Positions 18,385 through 27,201 of a stretch of 64,000 bases of DNA are shown here, piece by piece. The stretch is from Eubacteriaceae bacterium UBA6119 (GTDB lineage Bacteria > Bacillota > Clostridia > Eubacteriales > UBA1433). Both the position numbers and the translations under genes were made by a program. The notes under the pieces were generated by a model. The model was not told the origin of the DNA. It saw only the letters and a program-made list of their open reading frames with translations, and ran no database searches. The stretch's first letter is position 1. Every line of letters begins with the position of its first letter. Where the stretch lies: assembly GCA_002423395.1 (NCBI GenBank), contig DIVZ01000004.1, forward strand, positions 62,001 through 126,000, in the 5' to 3' direction.

Positions 18385-19095
18385 ATGTACTCTAAAGATA
18401 TCCAAAATCTATTTGATAAACACCCTTTTGATCCGTTATCACAAATTATATATCGCTATCTTTATGACAAAATTATTACTTTAAAAATTCAGCCGGGTGT
18501 AAAACTTAACATATCTCAGTTGGCAAGTGATTTAAATGTAAGCCGCACGACAATAAGAGAAGCCGTAACAATACTTATCTCGGACGGGCTTGTTCAGCAG
18601 GATGACCAGCATAGGCTGACAATAGCGGAACTGAATACATATGAAATGTTTGATGTTTATGAATCGAGAAGGATACTTGAGCTTGACGCAGCAAAACGTC
18701 TCTGCGAATATATAACCGATAATGAATTAAAACTTCTTACAAAATATGCACAGGATTTTAAAAAGGCAATTGAGCAAAGAAATTATTTGGCAACATTTGA
18801 AGCAGATAAAAATTATCACCGTTTAATTATTGAATCCTGCAGAAACAAATATATTAAAATAATGTACCAAAGCATAGCGGGGGCAATCGATAGAAATCTT
18901 TCTTACGGCACAGTCGTACTGACAAAAAAGGCTGATGACAATTATCCGTTTTTCTCAGCGGCTATAAATCAGCACTTTATGATTATAAGAGCATTCGAAT
19001 CAGGCATCCCCGATAACGTAGCCACAATACTTAGCCGGCATCTGGAAGACGCGACAAAAGTCGTTTCTTATCCGGGAGCATATTTAAAGCTTTAA
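18385..19095 (+). CDS. GntR-family regulator, FCD type (paralogue 3)
   Basis: Tandem duplicate of the preceding regulator, 23 bp downstream with its own TAAGGAGT site. Same architecture over 236 residues: KLNISQLASDLNVSRTTIREAVTIL, then ESRRILELDAAKRLCE, EADKNYHRLIIESCRNKYIK and the ending INQHFMIIRAFESGIPDNVATILSRHLEDA, which mirrors paralogue 2. Sequence identity by eye is high throughout. The pair may form heterodimers or have split ligand specificity after duplication; that is inference. The downstream cupin has its own leader. Confidence 0.9.
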   Translation: MYSKDIQNLFDKHPFDPLSQIIYRYLYDKIITLKIQPGVKLNISQLASDLNVSRTTIREAVTILISDGLVQQDDQHRLTIAELNTYEMFDVYESRRILELDAAKRLCEYITDNELKLLTKYAQDFKKAIEQRNYLATFEADKNYHRLIIESCRNKYIKIMYQSIAGAIDRNLSYGTVVLTKKADDNYPFFSAAINQHFMIIRAFESGIPDNVATILSRHLEDATKVVSYPGAYLKL

Positions 19096-19259
19096 CAATG
19101 CAAGTATAGTCAAAATATGAAAATATTTATATTTAAATAATCATTTTGCTCTGCTTTTATAACTAAATGATTTAAATATATTTTTCGCTTAATTTTTTTG
19201 TTTTTTTAATCAAATATTTATTATAATTATATAAGTAATATAAATATTGGAGGTAGAAA

Positions 19260-19613
19260 ATGGTTATTGGACATAAGGACGACATAACACCCATAGTGCA
19301 TAGTGACGGCGTAAATGTCATTGGAGCAGGAATAAAAAAAGCAATAGGCCAGGAAGAAGGCTGGGAGGATTACGTATTGCGGTTTGTAGAACTCGCGCCT
19401 AACGGCAAAAGTTTTGACCACATACACCCTTGGCCGCATATAAATTATTACATAAAAGGACAAGGCATCCTTACACTTGAAGGCAGAGAATACCCCGTGT
19501 CGGAAGGAATGTATACATATGTCCCCCAAGATATGCAGCATCAGTGGAAAAACACCTCGGGCGATAATAAACTTGAATTTATTTGTATCGTTCCAAAAGA
19601 AGGTCATAAATAA
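19260..19613 (+). CDS. Small cupin-domain protein
   Basis: A 117-residue single cupin barrel. Motif 1 is FDHIHPWPHINYYIKGQGILTLEG (about 55-78) with metal-ligand histidines; motif 2 is YVPQDMQHQWKN (about 88-99) with the second His. Such proteins are often isomerases, small-molecule sensors or sugar-acid handling enzymes. It starts after GGAGGTAGAAA. It follows the GntR pair and ends the catabolic island, so a role on the same substrate is plausible but unproven. A terminator follows directly. Confidence 0.85.
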   Translation: MVIGHKDDITPIVHSDGVNVIGAGIKKAIGQEEGWEDYVLRFVELAPNGKSFDHIHPWPHINYYIKGQGILTLEGREYPVSEGMYTYVPQDMQHQWKNTSGDNKLEFICIVPKEGHK

Positions 19614-19631
19614 AATAGCTTATATTATAAT

Positions 19632-19667
19632 AAAAGCCGGCTCTATAAAAAGAGCCGGCTTTTTTAT
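19632..19667. terminator. Strong hairpin terminator
   Basis: AAAAGCCGGCTCT, loop ATAAAA, AGAGCCGGCTTTTTT. It sits between the cupin gene and the converging lipoprotein gene and probably serves both strands. Confidence 0.9.
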
Positions 19668-19680
19668 GCTTATTATAATT

Positions 19681-20250
19681 TTAAGGTACGTTATAAGCCA
19701 TAGTCGGGCTGTTTGTAGTCCATCCTCCGCTATCTCCATTTAAATCATTATCCCAATTAATCCATTTTTCAACGTAATGTCCGTTGCTTCCTGTTATAGT
19801 CAATCTATAATCGCCTTGTACCATTTGCGGGTCGTAGTGCTTATCTGTTATTTGTCTGTTAAAATTTGTTGATGTAAATGTGTAATCATCATAATTCTTT
19901 TCTGAATTACCAAAGCCGTGATAGGCTGTTACTTCAACATAATCATACCAGCCATTTCTTTCATTTGTAATTTTTACTTTATACCATGCCTCAGTTTCCA
20001 GTGTATCTTTACCGTAATGTAATCTTACTTTTAATATTTCGCCTTGAGCCAATACCATGTCGTCTTCTGTTGCAATACGTCCGTCTTTTTCATCTTTCTG
20101 CATATCTTCCAGCATCTGTTTTTGATATTTTTTAAGAGGGTCTTCATCGTAACCGTCAGAGCAGCCTTCATAGCTAATCGTACATCCAACCAAAAAAATA
20201 ATCCAAATCATAGACAAAAATAATTTAAGTTTTCTTCTGTTATTCTTCAT
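19681..20250 (-). CDS. Putative lipoprotein, unknown function
   Basis: A 189-residue exported protein. A basic N-terminus (KNNRRKLK), a hydrophobic stretch and the lipobox FLVGC give lipid attachment at about Cys23. Residues 40-65 are highly charged (YQKQMLEDMQKDEKDGRIATEDD). The rest looks like a beta-rich domain with many aromatic residues (WYKVKITNERNGWYDYVEV). I do not recognise the family. Single-gene unit, converging on the cupin across a terminator. Confidence 0.7.
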   Translation of the reverse strand: MKNNRRKLKLFLSMIWIIFLVGCTISYEGCSDGYDEDPLKKYQKQMLEDMQKDEKDGRIATEDDMVLAQGEILKVRLHYGKDTLETEAWYKVKITNERNGWYDYVEVTAYHGFGNSEKNYDDYTFTSTNFNRQITDKHYDPQMVQGDYRLTITGSNGHYVEKWINWDNDLNGDSGGWTTNSPTMAYNVP

Positions 20251-20310
20251 TTATTTACACCTCATGAATATATTTTAAATACATGAACAAACTTAGAACA
20301 TGTTAAATAT

Positions 20311-20754
20311 CTAAAGATGAATTATTTTTATATCCTTAAAAACTTCGGTAAATTTTTCAGCTATCAACAATCTGTGGCATCTTTCGGGCTCAGCTTCGCT
20401 GCAAAGCAAACATATATTCTTATTTAAAGTATACTTCTCTTTAATGTAATTTTCAATATTTCTTTGCATTAATAACTCATCAAAATCAATTTTATATTGC
20501 TGCCAGTCTGTTTTTTTGCTTTTATAGTTTTTCATTATTTCTTCTGTCGGAGAAAATACGGTATCATGAATATATTCTATATTGCAAATTGCTTTTAAGA
20601 AATACTTTATATCCGGATACTTTGCAAATGCGGCCAATTGAGAAGTGTTATTAAGTCTGATATCAATAACGAATTCAATGCCATTCTTTTTCAGCAATTC
20701 AAAAAACTCCTGAGCGGTTTTTTGTGTAAACCCTAATGTATAAATATGTTTCAT
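20311..20754 (-). CDS. DUF488 family protein
   Basis: Small cytosolic protein of the DUF488 group. It begins with the family-like KHIYTLGFTQKTAQEFFELLKKNGIEFVIDIRLN and ends with the diagnostic ICLLCSEAEPERCHRLLIAEKF, where the paired cysteines and histidine are thought to form a functional site. No biochemical role is established for the family. It lies 31 bp downstream of the aldo/keto reductase on the same strand and may be cotranscribed with it. Confidence 0.85.
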   Translation of the reverse strand: MKHIYTLGFTQKTAQEFFELLKKNGIEFVIDIRLNNTSQLAAFAKYPDIKYFLKAICNIEYIHDTVFSPTEEIMKNYKSKKTDWQQYKIDFDELLMQRNIENYIKEKYTLNKNICLLCSEAEPERCHRLLIAEKFTEVFKDIKIIHL

Positions 20755-20785
20755 ATCTTTTATATATCCTTCCCTTTCAAATATA

Positions 20786-21928
20786 TCATCTTCCGAACTT
20801 TCGATGTATTTCAGGCATTAATTCGCTTATTTTAATACCCTGCGGGCATTTGGCTTCACACTCTTTGCATTGTATGCAATTGTTTGTTTGTTTTTCGGGC
20901 GGTACAAACATGGCGTATAATCTTTGACCGTCCAAATAATAATCGTATATTAAACACTGCGAATATAAGTTAAGTACGTACGGAATGTCAATTCCCATTT
21001 TGCAAGGTTTGCAGTAACTGCATCCCGTGCATCTGATGCTCTTTCTTGAACCGTAAAATTCTCTTATGCTATCAATTATTTTATATTCCTTGTCTGTAAA
21101 TTTTCCTATTGATGAGCTCTCTGCCGAAATGAGATTTTCTTTCACTTGTTTTATTGTATGCATGCCGCTTAATACTACCGATACTTCGGGCTGAATCCAT
21201 AGCCATTGCAGCGCAAGATTTGATGGAGTATCCGTATATCCTAATTCATTCATTATTTTCTTCAACATCAAGGGCGGATTGGCAAGCTTGCCGCCTCTTA
21301 GCGGCTCCATAACAGTTACGCCTATGCCTTTTGATGCCGCTAATTTCAATCCCTTTGCTCCAGCTTGAAAATTAATATCCATATAATTATATTGTATCTG
21401 GCATAGCGTCCATTTGTCATATCCGTTAATTATCTGTTCAAATACATCGTATTTATCATGGAACGAAAAACATATATATCCTATTTTACCTGCCTTTTGG
21501 GCTTGTTCCGCTGCATAAAGCAAGTCTTCATTCTGAACAATTTCCCATCGGCTGTGGTTCAATGCGTGAAACAAATAAAAATCTATATGCTCAGTTTGAA
21601 GTTTTTTTAACTGCTCGTCCAAATATTTATTATATTGTTCCGCGGTTTTAATATGCATCATAGGTGATTTTGTTGCAAGTTTTACCCTGTCGCGATAACC
21701 GTCTTTTAAAGCTTTTCCAGTAACTGTTTCACTTGCGCCCTTATGATACGGATATGCTGTGTCTATATAGTTTACCCCGTTATCAATTGCGTATCGTATC
21801 ATGTTTATCGCATCAATTTCATTAATATTATCGCTTTCAGGCTCATTGTCTGTTGTAGGCAGCCTCATACATCCAAATCCCAGCGCAGATACTTTAAAGT
21901 CCAGGTTGCCTAATTTTCTGTATTGCAT
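20786..21928 (-). CDS. Aldo/keto reductase with C-terminal 4Fe-4S domain
   Basis: NAD(P)H-dependent oxidoreductase fused to a ferredoxin-like tail, a class common in anaerobes. The TIM-barrel part (1-280) has FGCMRLPTT near 19, the catalytic tyrosine in NYIDTAYPYHKGASE near 54 with lysine in LATKSP near 84, and FLFHALNHSRW near 117. The tail carries CTGCSYCKPC near 303 and CIQCKECEAKCPQG near 355, enough for Fe-S binding. Length 380 matches the family. AGGAGGTTAAT precedes the ATG. Substrate unknown. Confidence 0.92.
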   Translation of the reverse strand: MQYRKLGNLDFKVSALGFGCMRLPTTDNEPESDNINEIDAINMIRYAIDNGVNYIDTAYPYHKGASETVTGKALKDGYRDRVKLATKSPMMHIKTAEQYNKYLDEQLKKLQTEHIDFYLFHALNHSRWEIVQNEDLLYAAEQAQKAGKIGYICFSFHDKYDVFEQIINGYDKWTLCQIQYNYMDINFQAGAKGLKLAASKGIGVTVMEPLRGGKLANPPLMLKKIMNELGYTDTPSNLALQWLWIQPEVSVVLSGMHTIKQVKENLISAESSSIGKFTDKEYKIIDSIREFYGSRKSIRCTGCSYCKPCKMGIDIPYVLNLYSQCLIYDYYLDGQRLYAMFVPPEKQTNNCIQCKECEAKCPQGIKISELMPEIHRKFGR

Positions 21929-22094
21929 ATTAACCTCCTGAAATAATAATTTTATATTAGTATAGCATAGTTAGAAAAAATATAAATTTATGTACTTTAA
22001 AATGATTATTTATCGGATTTATAAAATGTTTTAATCAATTTAATACAAAAAAAATTTTAATGGTTTTAAATTATGCATATTATTTCAGTTAAAT

Positions 22095-22125
22095 GAAAAG
22101 ACCTCTGATTATCAGAGGTCTTTTC
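22095..22125 (-). terminator. Terminator of the sigI-rsgI operon
   Basis: GAAAAGACCTCTGAT / ATCAGAGGTCTTTTC inverted repeat with T runs on either side, just past the rsgI stop on the minus strand. Confidence 0.85.
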
Positions 22126-22161
22126 GATGCATTGTGGTTTATATTATCTTATGATAATAGC

Positions 22162-23001
22162 TTATTTATTGTTTTTTCCTTTATTGTATGTGTTTGTATT
22201 GCCGTTTTGGTTTGATGTCTGCTCTTGATTTACAAGCTTGTCTTCCTCGCCCGCATTTTGTATTTGTTCCTGATTTTGGGTTTGTTCACCATCACTGGGA
22301 CTATCAAGATTGCCCTTGTTTGCCGTAAATCTGCTCATAAGCTCTTTTATCGATTGGTTTACATTAACATCATTTACTTCTTCTTTAAGCAGATGAGTAA
22401 TTATATTATATTTTCCGGGTGTAATGTTTAATTCTCTTGCCTTCTGCACCATTTCATAACCTATACCTCTGCAATCGACATCAACATCTATACCTTCATC
22501 TTCTATCTCTTCATTTGCAGCATCTTTTAATTTAAGAGCTAGCTTTTCGGCTTTTTCTGTGTTTTTAGAAGAAGCTGCAATTATAATATTGTTGTTCTTA
22601 ACAAAATATCCTTTTTCTTCAATTCTCTGAATAGCATTGCAAAGCGCTGTTTCTATGCCTTTGTTTTTTAGTTCAAGTCCTTCTATTATCGCTATCGCGT
22701 CTTCGTTGACTCCTTGAACCCCTATAACCTTTTCAAACAAATTAACTTTCAAAAGTATTCCAGGATTAACATCAAGACTTACATAATAATACGGGGTTTC
22801 ATATGCGGCAACTCCTACGCTTGCAACCATGAAAAACAATGCCGCGGCAACCGCTACCCTTATTCTTTTAGTTAATGATTTCTCTTTAACTATTACGACG
22901 TCTCCTATACAGTAGTTTTTGTTTCTTTTTTTAACAACAGTGCCATCGTCTTTTAAAAACACAGCATAATCACCCTTTATCTCAACTACTACTGATTTCA
23001 T
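22162..23001 (-). CDS. rsgI: RsgI-type membrane anti-sigma-I factor
   Basis: Holds SigI inactive and releases it on an envelope signal. Residues 1-45 form the cytosolic RsgI N-terminal domain (VVEIKGDYAVFLKDDGTVVKKRNKNYCIGDVV). A single membrane segment follows (about 50-67). Outside, YVSLDVNPGI (74-83) carries the conserved Asn80-Pro81 bond where RsgI proteins are known to cut themselves. The C-terminal ~55 residues are a low-complexity Gln/Asn/Glu tail instead of the sugar-binding module seen in cellulosome-type RsgI. The ATG at 23001 overlaps the sigI stop as TGATG; a TTG one codon earlier is possible. Confidence 0.9.
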   Translation of the reverse strand: MKSVVVEIKGDYAVFLKDDGTVVKKRNKNYCIGDVVIVKEKSLTKRIRVAVAAALFFMVASVGVAAYETPYYYVSLDVNPGILLKVNLFEKVIGVQGVNEDAIAIIEGLELKNKGIETALCNAIQRIEEKGYFVKNNNIIIAASSKNTEKAEKLALKLKDAANEEIEDEGIDVDVDCRGIGYEMVQKARELNITPGKYNIITHLLKEEVNDVNVNQSIKELMSRFTANKGNLDSPSDGEQTQNQEQIQNAGEEDKLVNQEQTSNQNGNTNTYNKGKNNK

Positions 23002-23666
23002 CAATATTTCACACCTTCTCTCAAACAGTTTAAGTATTGTGCAATACCTACATATTCGCCAGCAAATATTTCAACTGCTGCTATTATATACTTACGGTGC
23101 CTTTCTAAAATTTTTCGGGGTATATTTGCATGGGCTGCGATAATTTTTATCGGCAGTTGTTTGCTGTTTCTCATTTCTATAATCAGAGACGGATTGTCCA
23201 ATAAATAATTAACGGCAGCCTTGCATGACTGTTTTGTTTTTTCCGCTTTCGGAGAAACTTTTACAAGATCCATAAAAGAAAACCCATAGCTTTTTAGTAT
23301 ATTTGAAATCGCATCAATTTCTAATTTAAGAATATTATCATTTTCTGTATAAACAGCGCTTTCCTCAATTTCTTCAATACCGATCTCGTTGCTGTATTTT
23401 CCCTTAGCTCTGTAATAATCGACAATATTTCTGTGTATTATCAATTCCGCAAAAGAATAAAATGCGCCTTTTGTATAATCATATTTATTTATAGCGTCAT
23501 AAAACGCATAAAGCGCAACAGAATATTCATCATCTTCTTTGCTAATATATCTTTTCGCGGTTTTAGATGCTGTTTTAAGTATAAAAAAATCATGTTTTGC
23601 TATAAACTCATCCAGTTCTTGCGAGTTGCTGTTAAGTAATGAAGCCGCCCTGTCAATTTCTCGCAC
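23001..23666 (-). CDS. sigI: RNA polymerase sigma factor SigI
   Basis: Alternative sigma factor for heat or envelope/polysaccharide response in Firmicutes. Region 2 is visible (YSVALYAFYDAINKYDYTKGAFYSFAELIIHRNIVDYYR), and the SigI-specific C-terminal domain has KQLPIKIIAAHANIPRKILERHRKYIIAAVEI. I chose a GTG start at 23664-23666 (MREIDRAASLL) because AAAGGGAGGATTAAC lies directly before it. A longer reading to 23699 would swallow the ribosome site. Coupled to rsgI. No clear SigI-type promoter was seen upstream. Confidence 0.9.
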   Translation of the reverse strand: MREIDRAASLLNSNSQELDEFIAKHDFFILKTASKTAKRYISKEDDEYSVALYAFYDAINKYDYTKGAFYSFAELIIHRNIVDYYRAKGKYSNEIGIEEIEESAVYTENDNILKLEIDAISNILKSYGFSFMDLVKVSPKAEKTKQSCKAAVNYLLDNPSLIIEMRNSKQLPIKIIAAHANIPRKILERHRKYIIAAVEIFAGEYVGIAQYLNCLREGVKY

Positions 23667-23748
23667 GTTAATCCTCCCTTTATTACATGATAGAAGCATT
23701 TATTATAAAAAATACGTAAATTTTTATATTTTTTTTAATGTAATAACT

Positions 23749-24990
23749 TTAATTTTTAAAATTTTCCATTATTTTGGACCAAATTAATTTAGTTTCGTTA
23801 AAATTTTTATAATGCTTAATTACATTTTTATTGTATTTTTCAAGCTCGTCCAAAATATTCATAAAATCAGCTCTATTAAAATACGAGCATACTTTTGGCA
23901 AAACTTCTGTAAGCTGTTTTCGGATTTCGGTAATTCTTTCATTATAACTGTCCTTTTGCGTAATATATAATAGGAGCGGCTTATATCTTATCCATCCAAT
24001 GCACGCTTTATAAAAACGGATAATATTTTTTTCATCATCATCTTTGATAGGCTTAAGACTTATCGGTAAAACTCCTTCCAAAAGATGATGATATGTAGAA
24101 AACCCATCGTGGAATGTGTAGCACGGCACTTTTATAACAGTTCTGCCGCTTAGACACGTGCTTAGAAAAGTATCCTCTCCCCTTGCTCCAACAGGATTAT
24201 AAAACGGAAGCACTCGCTGTGGATTTGTAAGATTAATTCCAAGATTAGAGCCCGAGATAAATCTTGCGCCGCCAATTAAATCAACTTCATAAGTACAGTT
24301 GCTTGTCAAAATTCCGGTATCGGCATAAGTAACTCCGCCGTCAGCCATGACTGACTTTATATTATCCCAGTTTAAGATATCATTGCTTATTGCCTGTATG
24401 AAAACTTTGAAATCATTTTCTTTCATTGTGTCGTTATACTCAATATATGGAATGGGTGATATATATCCGCAATGATGTCCGTGTGTAAAATCCGCATTCT
24501 CAATATGTTTTATATGAGTAGATAAAACTTGCTGCCCTCCCCATATTGCCGATTGATGCGTGTTAGTTACAGCTAATGGATACTCATCATCATCCAGAAA
24601 AATTAAATAATCCATGTTATGTTTTAAGGCGCTGTATAAAACCGCATTTCGCTGAGCAGCATATCCTTTACCAAATATCATTTTTGCTTCCGACGAATTT
24701 ATAACGTTATTATTGATTAAATGCTCAATTTCCGGCTTCATATTGCTTTTCCCGATGAAAATAATATCTTGTATTTGTTCAGCTAATTCCGGATGAATAT
24801 TTGTATAGTCCTTTATTACAGTTTTATTATATGTAAGGTCATAAGAAACGAAAACATTTAATGATATTCTATTATTATCCACTAATCCTGATTCTTTCCA
24901 ATTGCCTATATAGCTTCTAAGTACTTTTTGAAAACTCTTTCTTCCAGTCGCGAAACCAATTCCAACTTTAATATTTTTACCTGTATACAA
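23749..24990 (-). CDS. Glycosyltransferase-like protein (GT-A type), unknown specificity
   Basis: About 413 residues. FGKGYAAQRNAVLYSALKHNMDYLIFLDDDEYPLA resembles the nucleotide-sugar site of GT-A enzymes, with an acidic DDDE triad in the metal-binding position. Later, ISGSNLGINL and GARGEDTFLSTCL look like the acceptor-side motif of family-2-like enzymes (GxEDxxL). No membrane segment is seen. I chose a TTG start at 24988-24990 because AAGGAGG lies 8 bases upstream; an in-frame ATG at 25035 precedes this ribosome site. Its role could be cell-surface glycan synthesis. Confidence 0.6.
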   Translation of the reverse strand: MYTGKNIKVGIGFATGRKSFQKVLRSYIGNWKESGLVDNNRISLNVFVSYDLTYNKTVIKDYTNIHPELAEQIQDIIFIGKSNMKPEIEHLINNNVINSSEAKMIFGKGYAAQRNAVLYSALKHNMDYLIFLDDDEYPLAVTNTHQSAIWGGQQVLSTHIKHIENADFTHGHHCGYISPIPYIEYNDTMKENDFKVFIQAISNDILNWDNIKSVMADGGVTYADTGILTSNCTYEVDLIGGARFISGSNLGINLTNPQRVLPFYNPVGARGEDTFLSTCLSGRTVIKVPCYTFHDGFSTYHHLLEGVLPISLKPIKDDDEKNIIRFYKACIGWIRYKPLLLYITQKDSYNERITEIRKQLTEVLPKVCSYFNRADFMNILDELEKYNKNVIKHYKNFNETKLIWSKIMENFKN

Positions 24991-25153
24991 AATGTTTACC
25001 TCCTTAATAAAAATGCCGCAGAAAATCTGTAGCATTTTGCTTATTTAAGTATAATTTCATTAATTGACTACCGATTTTCTGTTTTCTAAATAGAAAGTCT
25101 ATTATCAATTTTATCAGAATCAGACAGTAAAGTCAAAAAAGCCGAAGTATCGT

Positions 25154-25867
25154 TTATATAAAATCAATCTTTGCGCTTGTCGCCTGAGATTGTTGCATAT
25201 ATCTGTGAATTTTATATAATCTGCCGTCTTTTATAAAATTTGCTCCTGTCTGCCTGAAAATAAAGCTGACATTTGCATCTATGCATTGACTGCGTATGCT
25301 TAAAACCCAGTCATAATCGCAAACCCTGGCATTTGGTCCGCTTTCTCCGCCAACGCTTATGTGGCTAGCCCATGCTCCTAAATATTTGCTCATATCAATA
25401 TCTTCTAAAAGAGGTTCGCAAATAATAAATTTATGCTTTGCTGGAAAGTTCTTGAATATAGGAAGTCTGAGGTCTGCCTGCTTTTGGTTTTCTGCCGTGC
25501 AGCCTATAGTAACATTTTCATATCCGCCGTCCCAGTTTTCAGGCAGACAATCTTTTGCCCTTACTATTCTTTTAGTTATAATATTAAAGTGCACGTCTTT
25601 GCGTTTATCAATTATCTGCCACGCATCATTACGCCAGTTGTCCGCTTCTTCTATAAAAAAATCGCTTGTCATGCATGCGTATACTTCTGTTCCGCTGCTG
25701 ATTTTGTATTTCTTTTCTTTATTAAGCTTAATCGGCTCATTAAAAGAAGAAGTTTTTACAACTTCTGAAGCGTCGCGTCCGACTGAGCTGTCTCTTCTGT
25801 ACACATAACAGTTTTGGCACCCTTCAGAATATTTTTTACACCCGTGCCACGGATTCCATATATTCAT
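25154..25867 (-). CDS. DUF5131 / phage Gp37-Gp68 family protein
   Basis: Family first seen in phages but common in bacterial chromosomes. The start MNIWNPWHGCKKYSEGCQNCYVYRR carries the hallmark cysteine trio (C-x5-C-x2-C), which may bind a metal or Fe-S cluster. Conserved later blocks are VYACMTSDFFIEEADNWR, FNIITKR, TIGCTAENQKQADLRLPIF and ISVGGESGPNARVCDYDW. The ATG at 25867 is preceded by GGAGAGAAG; a longer reading adds a poor hydrophobic stretch. No phage genes are nearby. Biochemical role unknown. Confidence 0.85.
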   Translation of the reverse strand: MNIWNPWHGCKKYSEGCQNCYVYRRDSSVGRDASEVVKTSSFNEPIKLNKEKKYKISSGTEVYACMTSDFFIEEADNWRNDAWQIIDKRKDVHFNIITKRIVRAKDCLPENWDGGYENVTIGCTAENQKQADLRLPIFKNFPAKHKFIICEPLLEDIDMSKYLGAWASHISVGGESGPNARVCDYDWVLSIRSQCIDANVSFIFRQTGANFIKDGRLYKIHRYMQQSQATSAKIDFI

Positions 25868-25976
25868 ACTTCTCTCCGATATAAGAATAACTATAATTAT
25901 ATCACATTTATATTTTAAGCATATTTTCAATAATTGAGCAAAATAAAAGCCGCCTTTTATGGCAGCCTCTGTTATT

Positions 25977-26768
25977 TTATTTATACATTAAATTGTACAA
26001 ATCCACTCTTCTGTCCCTGAAAACATTAATTGTGTTTCTTATGTTTTCAATAATGCTTAAGTCAGCTTGCGCGGTTATTATTTCTTCTTTTTCTCCGCCT
26101 TTGGCAAGCACTACGCCCCAAGGGTCTATTATCGCCGCATTGCCTCCGTATTGAATATTATCCGCTTTGGCTGTTGAGTTTACGCATGCAATAAATATTT
26201 GGTTTTCTATTGCTCTCGCCTGGTTAAGTACGTTCCAGTGATTAATTCGGGTGTCCGGCCACGCAGCAGGAATAAACAGCACTTTTACGCCTTTCAGCGC
26301 GAGTGTTCTTACAAGTTCCGGAAAACGGACGTCGTAACATATTATTATTCCGCAAAGAACTCCGTCAAGCTCAAACGTTACTGTTTTGTCTCCCCATTCA
26401 AAATATTCTTCTTCTTTTGCAAAAGTAAAAAGATGCGACTTGTCGTATTCTGCAATACATTGACCGTTTCGGTCAAACGTTAATGACGTATTATAAAATT
26501 TATTATTTTTAAAGTTGGCAATTGAGCCCGCTATAATGTTTATGTTTAGCTCTTTTGCAAGCGAGCCGAAAATCCTGCGAATATCTTTTCCGTCTTTATC
26601 GCATATTTCTTTATAGTTTTTAGGAATATATCCGGTATTCCAGACTTCCGGAAGACAAACAACATCACAATTTTCTTTTGCCGCATTTCTTATAAGTTTC
26701 TCGGCATGTTTGTAATTGTATTCTACATCACCAAGTTTTGTGTCCATCTGGGCTAAACTTATTTTCAT
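25977..26768 (-). CDS. Carbon-nitrogen hydrolase (nitrilase superfamily)
   Basis: Hydrolyses a C-N bond, most likely in an omega-amide or similar small amide (YafV/NIT2-like group). The catalytic triad is intact: Glu41 in CLPEVWNTGY, Lys110 in EYDKSHLF and Cys144 in GIIICYDVRFPEL. Length 263 is standard. RINHWNVLNQARAIENQIFIACVN is the typical segment after the nucleophile. Starts after GAGAGGAGCACATA. Monocistronic by spacing. True substrate is not readable. Confidence 0.92.
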   Translation of the reverse strand: MKISLAQMDTKLGDVEYNYKHAEKLIRNAAKENCDVVCLPEVWNTGYIPKNYKEICDKDGKDIRRIFGSLAKELNINIIAGSIANFKNNKFYNTSLTFDRNGQCIAEYDKSHLFTFAKEEEYFEWGDKTVTFELDGVLCGIIICYDVRFPELVRTLALKGVKVLFIPAAWPDTRINHWNVLNQARAIENQIFIACVNSTAKADNIQYGGNAAIIDPWGVVLAKGGEKEEIITAQADLSIIENIRNTINVFRDRRVDLYNLMYK

Positions 26769-26918
26769 ATTATGTGCTCCTCTCTTAAATTATTATATTA
26801 TCAGTATACTATATTAATTTTTTTCAATATTCAATATATTTTTATTATAACGTAACTTACCTGCAACTATTTATCGTTCTGATTTATGGGATATTTATTT
26901 TAATTTGATAAACTTAGT

Positions 26919-27090
26919 CTATATTTTGAGTTTGTATTGCGTATATCCCGCAAATGCGTTCCAGTCTATAAGCATTCGGCTTTCATAACATATAAAACCA
27001 TTATTCTCTGATATTTCATCAAAAGCTGCATCTTATCGCGATATTAAATAATTCCATTCAAGTTCATATCTTTTATATTGATGATTTATA
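26919..27090 (-). pseudogene. Possible decayed gene remnant
   Basis: In the 430-bp gap between the nitrilase and membrane-protein genes, the minus strand shows a coding-looking stretch broken by a stop. It reads YELEWNYLISR, a stop, then an open run ending FICYESRMLIDWNAF and YTQYKLKI before TAG at 26919. Base composition here is less AT-rich than the flanks. No family recognised, no start or ribosome site. The rest of the gap (26769-26918, 27091-27201) shows nothing else. Confidence 0.3.
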
Positions 27091-27201
27091 ATTCTTTAAT
27101 TATATAATTATACTTTACAGAATATTTGGATACAATTTAAAACATTTATTTACAACATTCAAATTTGTGTTAAAATAATAAAAATTAAAAAGGTGCGGTT
27201 A

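Noticed and set aside
25154..25867. Prophage region because of a Gp37/Gp68-type protein
   Set aside because: No other phage genes, integrase or attachment repeats around it; the family is common in chromosomes.
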